DNA from: Candidatus Daviesbacteria bacterium RIFCSPLOWO2_02_FULL_41_8
Lineage (GTDB): Bacteria > Patescibacteriota > Microgenomatia > Daviesbacterales > UBA10151
Length of the DNA: 10,886 nucleotides
Assembly: GCA_001777455.1 (NCBI GenBank)
Contig: MFDZ01000024.1
Span: 5,006 to 15,891, forward strand
Direction of reading: 5' to 3'
A model generated the notes under the pieces. The model ran no database searches. It was not told the DNA's origin and was given only the letters and a program-made list of their open reading frames with translations. Position numbers and translations under genes: made by a program. Below are positions 1 through 5,158 of this stretch, one piece after another. The stretch's first letter is position 1. The number at the start of each line of letters is the position of its first letter.

Positions 1-1666
1 TTAATAATTTCAACGATTTCTCTATAAATAATGTGAAGAGATTTATCTTTCCGTTTCCTGAAATAAAGTTAGATTTAAAATATTCTTTATCTAGGTTTTC
101 TATTCCATAATTACCCCCAAAAACATATGGAGGATTGCCGATAATTACATCAAAACCGCCTTGCTCAAAAACTTCTGAGAATTCTTCTTCCCAGTTGAAT
201 GGTTTTTTATCTCTGAAGTTTTTGCCAAAATATTTTTGTAATTCTTCATCTGAACCTGAGATGAGTGAATTCCCATTTCTTATATTCTTATCAAGCTTTG
301 GAAGCTTCATTTTAGTCTCTAGAGTGCTTAGTAATAAATTGAGACGAGCAATTTCTACCGCTTGTTCGTCAAGATCAACTCCGTAGATATTCTCTTTTAG
401 TATTTGTATTTTTGTTAATTCGTCTCCAGCGTTTTTAAAATCCTTGTATTTTTCATTAATTAATTCTAAAGCTTTAATTAAAAATGAACCTGATCCACAA
501 GCAGGATCTAGAACTTTAATCTTCTTTAGATCGTCTATGGAACGACATTTATCTAAAACTGGTTTTAGAGCATTTCTCACAATATAGTCGACAATAAATG
601 CGGGTGTGTAATATATTCCTTGTTCTTTTCTTTTTTTAGCATCTTTATCTAAACTTACTCCTTTTTGGGATGCAGCTAAACGATGTCCTAAATAATTTTC
701 ATAAACTGCCCCAAGAACATCAGCCGGCATTATTTTAAAATCATATTCATAATAACCAGCTTTTCCTTGAAATGTTTCAATGACTTTTTCCGTAACCCCA
801 GGGGATTCATTCCATTTTTCAAATGTATGCTTAGTGAATAAATTTGAATTGTATATATTATCTAGCTCTCTGAATTTATCTATCATCGACTCATACAAAC
901 TCTTCCCGTTTTTATTGCTCTCCCACGCTCTTAGTAGAGGAATTAACGTAGGGGGTTCTATGCCTCTATCTTCGGCAACTCTAATAAAAATTAATCTATC
1001 CAGTAATTTTTGCACGCCTTCATCAAGCAACTTCTGATCTTTTATTTCATTCCATGTTCCCAATTTTTCGATTAGCATCTGTCTGCATTCATTAAGGTGT
1101 TTATATAATTGATCGCCCACTAACACTTTCTGCATTTTTTTACCATGCTTTTGAGCGTATAGATCTAATTCGTTAGCTTCAAGTGCTTCTTTAGAAAGCA
1201 ACCTTAGTTGATCAAATCTATTTATGTATTCATCAAACCCGATTTCAAATACAAGTTTCGAGAATAAGGTTTGATTTGGATCCTGAGTGTAAAAAACCTT
1301 TATACTTTCAAAATCAGTAAGAATCGCCCAATCAACCCCTTTATTCCAGGAATATCTTATTGCCTGTTTTGCATATTCTTCATTGTGTAGATCTGATTTT
1401 AAGGACTTCGCCTCAACATAGAATTTAATTCTACCCTCTAAATAGAAACCATAATCAACTCTTCCGCCTGACAACTGACTTTCTTCTGCGGATATTTCAT
1501 CCTTAGTTGTAAAATCCCAACCTAACGCTGTAAATAGTGGCTCTATAAAACCCTTTTTTGTTTCCTCTTCTGTATATTTACTAATCTGTATCGAATCTAG
1601 GGATTTATATTTATCTACTAGACTTTGAATTTTGTTTTTAACTAATGACAAATCCTGAGTATCCAT
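1..1666 (-). CDS. Type IIG-like restriction-modification enzyme (fused nuclease and N6-adenine methyltransferase), 3' end outside window
   Basis: An open frame of 555 codons starts at ATG 1666 and leaves the window without a stop. The N-terminal part resembles the type I R-subunit N-terminal nuclease domain, with PD-(D/E)XK residues D71 (GRVDYGF) and E85/K87 (YVEAKS). A helical linker follows, then an Eco57I/TaqI-type gamma-class methyltransferase: motif X YYTP at 352-355, the SAM-binding loop DPACGSGSF at 387-395, an acidic strand-2 motif GVDLDE, and the catalytic NPPY at 511-514. All visible catalytic residues are intact. The family cuts DNA and methylates adenine at the same target; the target-recognition domain would lie beyond base 1. 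The start has an AGGCAAGG Shine-Dalgarno supplied by the 37-bp leader repeat. It is the last unit of the defence-like island. BREX PglX or a type ISP enzyme is a less likely alternative because both are usually longer before the methylase motifs. Confidence 0.88.
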   Translation of the reverse strand, partial: MDTQDLSLVKNKIQSLVDKYKSLDSIQISKYTEEETKKGFIEPLFTALGWDFTTKDEISAEESQLSGGRVDYGFYLEGRIKFYVEAKSLKSDLHNEEYAKQAIRYSWNKGVDWAILTDFESIKVFYTQDPNQTLFSKLVFEIGFDEYINRFDQLRLLSKEALEANELDLYAQKHGKKMQKVLVGDQLYKHLNECRQMLIEKLGTWNEIKDQKLLDEGVQKLLDRLIFIRVAEDRGIEPPTLIPLLRAWESNKNGKSLYESMIDKFRELDNIYNSNLFTKHTFEKWNESPGVTEKVIETFQGKAGYYEYDFKIMPADVLGAVYENYLGHRLAASQKGVSLDKDAKKRKEQGIYYTPAFIVDYIVRNALKPVLDKCRSIDDLKKIKVLDPACGSGSFLIKALELINEKYKDFKNAGDELTKIQILKENIYGVDLDEQAVEIARLNLLLSTLETKMKLPKLDKNIRNGNSLISGSDEELQKYFGKNFRDKKPFNWEEEFSEVFEQGGFDVIIGNPPYVFGGNYGIENLDKEYFKSNFISGNGKINLFTLFIEKSLKLL

Positions 1667-1674
1667 ATATTTCC

Positions 1675-1711
1675 TTGCCTCATTGTAACTCTGGGAAGAG
1701 GAAAAAGCCAG
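1675..1711 (-). repeat. 37-bp leader repeat, copy A (upstream of the restriction-modification gene)
   Basis: One of four ungapped copies of a 37-bp sequence. Read on the minus strand it runs CTGGCTTTTTCC, a variable middle, then AGTTACAATGAGGCAA, and ends 8 nt before the start codon at 1666. It carries a TACAAT that could be a -10 box and the AGGCAAGG ribosome-binding site. Copies A and B differ at only 2 of 37 positions although the genes behind them are unrelated. No convincing -35 is seen 16-18 nt upstream of TACAAT. Confidence 0.85.
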
Positions 1712-1713
1712 AA

Positions 1714-1790
1714 GTTAGTAGTTAGTAGTTGGTAGTTGGTAGTTGGTAGTATGTAGTAAGAATTAAGAATTAAGAATCATGAATTAAGGT
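1714..1790. repeat. Heptamer array A: 11 tandem degenerate 7-mers
   Basis: Eleven consecutive heptamers in unbroken phase on the plus strand: GTTAGTA twice, GTTGGTA three times, GTATGTA, GTAAGAA, TTAAGAA twice, TCATGAA, TTAAGGT. The words drift, yet G is kept at heptamer position 5 in all eleven. The array fills almost all the space between the DUF2283 stop (1805) and leader copy A. It is noncoding and resembles in style the short tandemly repeated heptamers known from cyanobacteria. Confidence 0.85.
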
Positions 1791-1804
1791 CAAATATTTA
1801 AGTA

Positions 1805-2071
1805 TTACTTAATCCTGTGGGCTATTGAGGCAGTAGGGGTAGACAACCAATCTTGTTTAAGATTTACGGGAAGAGTTTTCCCAAAGTCTTTTAACAGTCT
1901 GCTGGCATCCAATACTTCTATATATACAGCCTCACTCTTTTTAGTAAAGTGTACGATGACATCGCCTGTTTGTTCAGCATAATCAATAGGTTTCCTTGAT
2001 AGCCATATATTTAAAACATCATCTTCCTGCTCGTATATCATTTTTGGATTGCTCTTAATTCTACTTTTCAT
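1805..2071 (-). CDS. DUF2283-like small protein, putative antitoxin partner of the DUF4258 protein
   Basis: 88 residues. The pattern MIYEQEDDVLNIWLS near the start and the AVYIEVLDASRLL block around residues 48-60 match the DUF2283 fold, a short beta-rich protein whose hallmark is a YD..DALYI-like strand and a GIEILDAS-like strand. The tail ends AHRIK, the same ending as its paralogue at 3224-3454 (THRIK). Its start overlaps the end of the upstream DUF4258 gene by 11 bp, and an AAAGG Shine-Dalgarno lies 5 nt before ATG 2071, so the two are co-translated. DUF2283 genes are frequently found next to DUF4258 genes; an antitoxin role is inferred from that arrangement and is unproven here. Confidence 0.72.
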   Translation of the reverse strand: MKSRIKSNPKMIYEQEDDVLNIWLSRKPIDYAEQTGDVIVHFTKKSEAVYIEVLDASRLLKDFGKTLPVNLKQDWLSTPTASIAHRIK

Positions 2072-2345
2072 ATCTGCCTTTCTTTGTAGGGTAAAATGTT
2101 ATCACAGTTATTATATCATTTTCTTCTTTACTGGTGTAGCTCCGCAAGCTTCGCTTATAAACCACCCTGACAATATGTTTGATATCTAAGCTTTTATGAA
2201 CAATAATTTTGGGCTTATCAGATTCAGTATCTTGATAGTCTGGGTTCTTGATTGCTTCCAAAACATCCTCTTCTTTTACCTTGACACTTCCTGGCGGTAA
2301 TTTTGTAAACTTATCAGCAGCATGTCTTGTAAAAACAATCTTCAT
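2061..2345 (-). CDS. DUF4258-like protein, putative RelE/BrnT-like toxin (full-length copy)
   Basis: 94 residues. The start, IVFTRHAADKF, has the H-A motif typical of DUF4258. A mid-section EDVLEAIKNPDYQD is followed by KHIVRVVYKR and IITVITFYPTKKGRYEK, giving the expected helix-helix then beta-sheet layout of the small RelE/BrnT-style toxin folds. Length is normal for the family. It is the first gene of a pair with the DUF2283 gene, overlapping it by 11 bp. Leader copy B places AGGCAAGG directly before ATG 2345. A toxin activity (probably on RNA or the ribosome) is inferred from fold and operon layout only. A shorter paralogue lies at 3451-3615. Confidence 0.7.
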   Translation of the reverse strand: MKIVFTRHAADKFTKLPPGSVKVKEEDVLEAIKNPDYQDTESDKPKIIVHKSLDIKHIVRVVYKRSLRSYTSKEENDIITVITFYPTKKGRYEK

Positions 2346-2349
2346 TTCC

Positions 2350-2386
2350 TTGCCTAATTGTAACTCTGGGAATAGGAAAAAGCCAG
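2350..2386 (-). repeat. 37-bp leader repeat, copy B (upstream of the full-length DUF4258 gene)
   Basis: Second copy, aligned without gaps to copies A, C and D. On the minus strand it includes AGTTACAATTAGGCAA and ends 4 nt before ATG 2345. It differs from copy A at two positions, one of which removes the ATG inside the repeat (ATGAGG becomes ATTAGG). That supports the view that the ATG inside the other copies is not a start codon. Confidence 0.85.
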
Positions 2387-2388
2387 AA

Positions 2389-2458
2389 TTTAGTAGTTAG
2401 TAGTTAGTAGTTAGTAGTTAGTAGCAGGTATCATGTATTATGTATTATGTATTATGCG
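2389..2458. repeat. Heptamer array B: 10 tandem degenerate 7-mers
   Basis: Plus-strand heptamers in one phase: TTTAGTA, four GTTAGTA, GCAGGTA, TCATGTA, two TTATGTA, TTATGCG. G is at position 5 in all ten. It abuts leader copy B in the same relative position as array A abuts copy A. Together with the remnant at 2491 and the hairpin at 2565 it accounts for most of the gap 2346-2589; no gene is seen there. Confidence 0.85.
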
Positions 2459-2490
2459 AATTGCATGAACCAAGAAGCATGTTAGAACAA

Positions 2491-2503
2491 TTAATCCTGT
2501 GGG
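2491..2503 (-). pseudogene. Possible remnant of a third DUF2283 3' end
   Basis: The 13 bases TTAATCCTGTGGG recur exactly at 1809-1821 and 3228-3240, where they encode the C-terminal HRI residues of the two DUF2283 genes. Here they stand without the rest of the gene: the minus-strand frame reads PQISHRIN with no recognisable DUF2283 sequence upstream. As at the two real genes, a heptamer array follows. A chance 13-mer match cannot be excluded. Confidence 0.35.
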
Positions 2504-2564
2504 AGATTTGGGGATTTACAAATTATCCGTTTTCTGGTAATATAAAACCAATAATCATCTGAAG

Positions 2565-2584
2565 GTCCCCGCAAGGGGGCTTTT
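2565..2584 (+). terminator. GNRA-loop hairpin with T-tract, oriented on the plus strand
   Basis: GTCCCC, loop GCAA, GGGGGC and then TTTT form a 6-bp GC-rich stem (one G-U pair) followed by a short U-run on the plus strand. It sits 5 bp past the NYN gene stop. On the minus strand the same stem is preceded by AAAA and has no U-tract after it, so as an intrinsic terminator it would stop plus-strand (antisense) transcription. It may still protect the 3' end of the NYN mRNA. Confidence 0.4.
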
Positions 2585-2589
2585 GGAAT

Positions 2590-3117
2590 CTAGACAACTC
2601 TTTCTACAAATTCCCTTAATGTATTGAAATTGATATATTTGTCAGCAGCTTTTAGTAGTTCAAAAGATACATGCCCTTTTGAGGAAATGACTATTACTTT
2701 CTTATTCTCATTATGAAGATAGCTGATTAATGCATGAAAATCACTGTCTCCACTCATCAGGATCGCTGTGGAATAAGATTTCAATTCTTTGACTGCATCT
2801 ATTGTTAACTCCACATCCAAATTCCCCTTCTTTAAAAATGTTCCATCCTTTTGCCTGATCAATTTTACTTCCTTTGTTCTTATCGTATAACCCCACTGCC
2901 TTAATTTTTTGAAGAACCCTTGCTGTTTTTCGTGATCTTTCAAAAAAGCATAATAAAAATAAACATTATCCAACCGATAGTTGCTTTTAAAGTACTTTAT
3001 CAGCTTTTTGAAATCTATTTGCCACTTTAATGTTCTCTGGGAATAAATAACATTTGCAGCATCGATAAAAACGGCTGCTTTGGTTGATTTTCGATAAATA
3101 TCTTTGTCAGGCTTCAT
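2590..3117 (-). CDS. NYN/PIN-like RNase domain protein (LabA/DUF88 type)
   Basis: 175 residues from ATG 3117. The protein is essentially one NYN domain: AAVFIDAANV (D19, N22), KKGNLDVELTIDA (D101, D107) and ILMSGDSDF (D124, D126) supply the acidic cluster that binds metal in PIN-like endoribonucleases, followed by KKVIVISSKG. The expected activity is metal-dependent cleavage of RNA; its substrate is unknown. An in-frame ATG at 3132 would add MRQES, but that ATG lies inside the 37-bp leader and would consume the AGGCAAG ribosome-binding site, so 3117 is preferred. The gene forms its own cassette between two DUF4258–DUF2283 pairs, which suggests a defence or stress role. Members of this superfamily also occur in non-defence settings, so the role is inference. 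Confidence 0.85.
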   Translation of the reverse strand: MKPDKDIYRKSTKAAVFIDAANVIYSQRTLKWQIDFKKLIKYFKSNYRLDNVYFYYAFLKDHEKQQGFFKKLRQWGYTIRTKEVKLIRQKDGTFLKKGNLDVELTIDAVKELKSYSTAILMSGDSDFHALISYLHNENKKVIVISSKGHVSFELLKAADKYINFNTLREFVERVV

Positions 3118-3123
3118 ACTTTC

Positions 3124-3160
3124 TTGCCTCATTGTAACTTGGGGGATAGGAAAAAGCCAG
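3124..3160 (-). repeat. 37-bp leader repeat, copy C (upstream of the NYN gene)
   Basis: Third ungapped copy; it diverges mainly in the middle (CTATCCCCCAAG instead of CTATTCCCAGAG on the minus strand) and ends 6 nt before ATG 3117. TACAATGAGGCAAG is retained, giving the candidate -10 and Shine-Dalgarno in the same places as in the other copies. Confidence 0.83.
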
Positions 3161-3162
3161 GA

Positions 3163-3220
3163 GTTGGGAGTTGGTAGTTAGTAGTTGGCAGTAAGTATTG
3201 CATGCGGCATGCAGCACGAA
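3163..3220. repeat. Heptamer array C: two phased blocks
   Basis: First block 3163-3197: GTTGGGA, GTTGGTA, GTTAGTA, GTTGGCA, GTAAGTA. After a 2-bp phase slip comes a second block 3200-3220: GCATGCG, GCATGCA, GCACGAA. All eight units have G at position 5. The array bridges the DUF2283 stop at 3224 and leader copy C. Confidence 0.75.
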
Positions 3221-3223
3221 AGA

Positions 3224-3454
3224 CTATTTAATCCTGTGGGTGATTGCGGTTGTATGGTCAAAATCCGCATTCCTTAGACCTAGCTTGGAACCCAGAACTT
3301 TAGAGGCATCTAAAATTTCTATACCAATTAGTTTCTTACCTTCATAATCAGCTATCCATCCTGATTCCATCTCTTCAGTCCGGGTAATCCCTTTCTTCTT
3401 AGGGTTCAAATAAATATACATGGCATCTACTTTAGAATCATATGTTACTTTCAT
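3224..3454 (-). CDS. DUF2283 protein, putative antitoxin (second copy)
   Basis: 76 residues, a near-textbook DUF2283: MKVTYDSKVDAMYIYL at the start, an acidic MESGWIADYEGKKLIGIEILDAS core (about residues 29-51), then VLGSKLGL and a tail ending THRIK. The start ATG overlaps the stop of the short DUF4258 gene in an ATGA, so translation is coupled. It is shorter than its paralogue at 1805-2071, which has an N-terminal extension and a longer insert before the tail. An antitoxin role follows only from the pairing with the DUF4258 gene. Confidence 0.8.
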   Translation of the reverse strand: MKVTYDSKVDAMYIYLNPKKKGITRTEEMESGWIADYEGKKLIGIEILDASKVLGSKLGLRNADFDHTTAITHRIK

Positions 3455-3615
3455 TGTATTGGTATTTTACTCCCTGACTCTTTTAGATATATCTTTCTAT
3501 CATTTTCTCCTAATAATATTTGATCGGGATTATTGGCGCATTTATCTGCCAACTCTATCTTTATGTTTCTATGTGCGAGCATTTCCTTGGCGTGTTTTGT
3601 ATAAATAATTGCCAT
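3451..3615 (-). CDS. Short DUF4258-like protein, C-terminally truncated putative toxin
   Basis: 54 residues from ATG 3615 to TGA 3451. It begins MAIIYTKHAKEML and continues ADKCANNPDQIL and DRKIYLKESG. This matches the N-terminal helix-helix-strand half of the DUF4258 paralogue at 2061-2345 (IVFTRHAADKF, EAIKNPDYQD, KIIVHKSLD). The second half, where the paralogue has RVVYKR and IITVITFYPT, is missing: the frame stops at IPIQ. The stop is shared as ATGA with the DUF2283 start, so the truncation kept the coupling intact. Leader copy D supplies AGGCAAG just before the start. It may be an inactivated toxin that still drives antitoxin translation, or a genuinely minimal variant. Confidence 0.65.
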   Translation of the reverse strand: MAIIYTKHAKEMLAHRNIKIELADKCANNPDQILLGENDRKIYLKESGSKIPIQ

Positions 3616-3620
3616 TCTTC

Positions 3621-3657
3621 TTGCCTCATTGTAACTCTGTGAATAAGAAAAAGCTAC
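3621..3657 (-). repeat. 37-bp leader repeat, copy D (upstream of the short DUF4258 gene)
   Basis: Fourth and most diverged copy: it differs from copy B at the last two conserved positions (GCTAC for GCCAG) and at a few internal bases, but has no gaps and keeps AGTTACAATGAGGCAAG. It ends 5 nt before ATG 3615. It marks the promoter-proximal end of the island. Confidence 0.8.
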
Positions 3658-3667
3658 ATTTTTTTGA

Positions 3668-3758
3668 GATCAGTGATTTATGAACAATAATTTATGATTA
3701 ATGATTTATGATTAATGATTTGGGATTAAGAATGGAGAATCAAGTAAGCAGCATGTGG
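3668..3758. repeat. Heptamer array D: period-7 G over about 90 bp
   Basis: Plus-strand G falls at 3668, 3675, 3682, 3696, 3703, 3710, 3717 and 3724 (only 3689 is missing). After a 1-bp slip it falls at 3723, 3730, 3737, 3744, 3751 and 3758. The clear units are TTATGAT and TAATGAT alternating. The array lies between leader D and the divergent promoter of the ribbon-helix-helix gene. It has no open frame of note. Confidence 0.7.
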
Positions 3759-3775
3759 CATGATTCAAAGTATAG

Positions 3776-3803
3776 TTGACAATTTGCGAAACTGTAGTAA
3801 AAT
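3776..3803 (+). promoter_or_regulatory. Promoter of the ribbon-helix-helix gene
   Basis: A perfect TTGACA -35 (3776-3781), a 16-bp spacer and TAAAAT -10 (3798-3803). The predicted start of transcription is near 3810, only about 7 nt before ATG 3817, leaving no room for a Shine-Dalgarno. This also shows that the in-frame ATG at 3760, upstream of the promoter, is not the start. Confidence 0.75.
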
Positions 3804-3816
3804 ATATAGTAAATAT

Positions 3817-4101
3817 ATGCAAACAACACAAGACAGAGTTCAAAAATTAGTAACATTTTCCCCAAAACTATATAACAGTGCGGTAGCCAGAGCAAACAGC
3901 TTGGGGATCCCCTTTGCTGAGTATGTCAGACACACCCTTATTAAGGATGTTGAGGAAAGCAATAAAAATCTGCCAATGGTTGATACCGAAACCGAGAAAA
4001 GGATTGGTCAAAGTCTAAAAGATCTTGAGGCAGGAAGATATACTTTAGTAGATCCCTCTGATGAAAAAGCATTGAATGCTGTGCTAAACATTAAAGAGTA
4101 A
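3817..4101 (+). CDS. Ribbon-helix-helix (CopG/RelB-like) DNA-binding protein, orphan antitoxin-like
   Basis: 94 residues from ATG 3817. After MQTTQ, residues from about 6 to 45 form a ribbon-helix-helix unit: a beta-strand VQKLVTFSPKLYN, helix SAVARANSLGI and helix FAEYVRHTLIKDVE, in which G-x-P marks the turn. Such dimers bind palindromic operators. The C-terminal half (EKRIGQSLKDLEAGRYTLVDPSDEKAL) resembles the toxin-neutralising tail of RelB/CopG antitoxins, which wraps the toxin. No toxin gene follows: the next gene starts 383 bp downstream. It could regulate its own promoter or the divergent island. The start is set by the promoter position; a longer version from 3760 is unlikely. Confidence 0.72.
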   Translation: MQTTQDRVQKLVTFSPKLYNSAVARANSLGIPFAEYVRHTLIKDVEESNKNLPMVDTETEKRIGQSLKDLEAGRYTLVDPSDEKALNAVLNIKE

Positions 4102-4119
4102 ATTTATGTTTTTACTCAG

Positions 4120-4166
4120 TTTTACCGTAACTTTTAACTCTCGCCGGGAAAAAGTAGTCGGTAAAA
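4120..4166. other. Long imperfect inverted repeat after the ribbon-helix-helix gene
   Basis: TTTTACCG (4120-4127) pairs with CGGTAAAA (4159-4166), and inside it CTTTT (4131-4135) pairs with AAAAG (4150-4154), separated by 3- and 4-nt internal loops and a 14-nt apical loop. It begins 18 nt after the gene's stop. No T-tract follows, so it is not a classical terminator; an operator or an mRNA 3' structure are both possible. Confidence 0.35.
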
Positions 4167-4232
4167 TAGGTTAATCATTCTTCTTTTGGATATTGGCAGT
4201 CATAGCGGAACCCACAAGGTATATAAATAATT

Positions 4233-4390
4233 TCAATTCACAATTCTTGCCTTCACCGGAGTTTCTTTTTCAATAACAGAAACCTCCCCTGTCTTCCAAT
4301 TTAACCTTTTCGGCACTCCGAATGAATGAAGGAATTTTCCGGAAAATCCGGAGTCAGAAAACAGTATTTTTTTCTTGATCTTTTAGCCAT
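4233..4390 (-). pseudogene. Small gene apparently broken by a 1-nt frameshift in a poly-A run
   Basis: On the minus strand AGGGA precedes ATG 4390 by 5 nt, and the frame reads MAKRSRKK before entering a run of seven A. Continuing in that frame ends after 29 codons at 4301. Shifting by one base at the A-run opens the sequence ILFSDSGFSGKFLHSFG, then PKRLNWKTGEVSVIEKE, then TPVKARIVN, ending at TGA 4233-4235. This is a more protein-like composition. One extra A would give a 52-residue protein. I do not recognise the family. The alternative is that this is noncoding DNA with a chance open frame. Confidence 0.3.
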
Positions 4391-4400
4391 GCATTCCCTA

Positions 4401-4438
4401 TATTGCCAGATATTGCTTAATATTGCGAGATATATCTC
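4401..4438. promoter_or_regulatory. Operator-like array: three TATTGC repeats at 10-bp steps plus a palindrome
   Basis: TATTGC occurs at 4401, 4411 and 4421, exactly one helical turn apart, and the last repeat runs into the perfect 12-bp palindrome GAGATATATCTC (4427-4438). The palindrome touches the TTGACT -35 box at 4439. The layout suggests a regulator binding one face of the DNA beside the promoter of the nuclease operon. The binding protein is unknown; the ribbon-helix-helix protein encoded upstream is one candidate. Confidence 0.5.
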
Positions 4439-4472
4439 TTGACTTCGGGTAAGTTTTGGTTTATGTTAAAAT
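4439..4472 (+). promoter_or_regulatory. Promoter of the nuclease operon
   Basis: TTGACT (4439-4444) is followed after 17 bp by TATGTT (4462-4467), which overlaps a better-looking TAAAAT (4467-4472) at a 22-bp spacing. Either -10 places the transcript start within about 5-10 nt of ATG 4485, and no Shine-Dalgarno is present between them. Confidence 0.55.
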
Positions 4473-4484
4473 ACAACACGCTCT

Positions 4485-5144
4485 ATGAGCAAGAAACAAT
4501 TGCCGCTGGAAAATTCATACAAACTGAGTCCTTCGGATTTTGCATACCTTTGGAATGACTGCAAACATTGTTATTATCAAAAAGTAAAATTGGGAGTTTC
4601 CCACTCCGGCATCTTTCCCGGCATGTTTACCAAAATTAATACTCTGCTGCAGAATTCAATCATGGGCATGAACCTTTCCGATATTCACCCTGATCTTCCC
4701 AGCGGAATTATAGAAATACAGGAAGGCTATATGAAGTCAGTAGCTATTGACGGCACAAATTGTTTTATAAGCGGCAGGTTTGATATTTTGTCTAAACTTG
4801 ATGACGGCACATATGCAATTATTGACTTTAAAATAACTACTCCGGACGAGGAAAAAATCCAAAAATATACCAGTCAATTACACGCCTATAAATTTGCGTT
4901 GGAAAATCCGGAAAACGGGGAACCGATTAAGATTTCCCAAATGGGCATTGTCAGCGTTAACCCGGAGAAGATGAAATTAGTTGACGGAAAGATTGTTTTT
5001 ACTACCACTCCGAGATTTCACCCGGTTAAAGAAAATACGACCGGTTTCCGGAAATTAATTGAGGAGATTTCAACTGTCTTAAACGGGGACTTGCCGGCAG
5101 TTTCCGCCAACTGCAGTCTTTGTATTTACAGAAGTAAATTTTAA
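4485..5144 (+). CDS. Small PD-(D/E)XK nuclease with candidate iron-sulfur cysteines (RecB/Cas4-like)
   Basis: 219 residues. The nuclease core shows GRFD (D100), then YAIIDFK with D114 and K116, then YTSQLHAYKFAL with Q131 and Y135. This is the order of motifs in RecB-type PD-(D/E)XK nucleases. Four cysteines sit in two CxxC pairs at the ends, C26/C29 (DCKHCYY) and C210/C213 (NCSLCIY). They could hold a 4Fe-4S cluster that clamps the fold, as in Cas4 and AddB, although the spacing is not the Cas4 one. No cas genes, helicase or CRISPR array lie nearby, so it acts alone or in trans. It is followed 14 nt later by a 41-codon gene. A role in repair, processing of DNA ends or defence is possible; the substrate is unknown. 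Confidence 0.78.
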   Translation: MSKKQLPLENSYKLSPSDFAYLWNDCKHCYYQKVKLGVSHSGIFPGMFTKINTLLQNSIMGMNLSDIHPDLPSGIIEIQEGYMKSVAIDGTNCFISGRFDILSKLDDGTYAIIDFKITTPDEEKIQKYTSQLHAYKFALENPENGEPIKISQMGIVSVNPEKMKLVDGKIVFTTTPRFHPVKENTTGFRKLIEEISTVLNGDLPAVSANCSLCIYRSKF

Positions 5145-5158
5145 AGAGGGAGTTATTT

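Noticed and set aside
780..1037. Plus-strand open frame inside the restriction-modification gene
   Set aside because: It is a shadow of the continuous minus-strand frame with all methylase motifs.
3118..3132. Upstream ATG of the NYN gene adding MRQES
   Set aside because: This ATG lies in the shared 37-bp leader, is absent from copy B, and would use up the AGGCAAG ribosome-binding site.
1714..3758. CRISPR array
   Set aside because: The repeats are contiguous heptamers without unique spacers, and the 37-bp leader copies are 450-775 bp apart with genes between them.
3760..3816. Longer start for the ribbon-helix-helix gene at ATG 3760
   Set aside because: The extra 19 codons contain the TTGACA and TAAAAT promoter boxes and are unlike the family N-terminus; ATG 3817 fits the promoter and the fold.
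4485..5144. Calling the nuclease cas4
   Set aside because: The Cys spacing differs from Cas4, and there are no cas genes or CRISPR repeats in the window.
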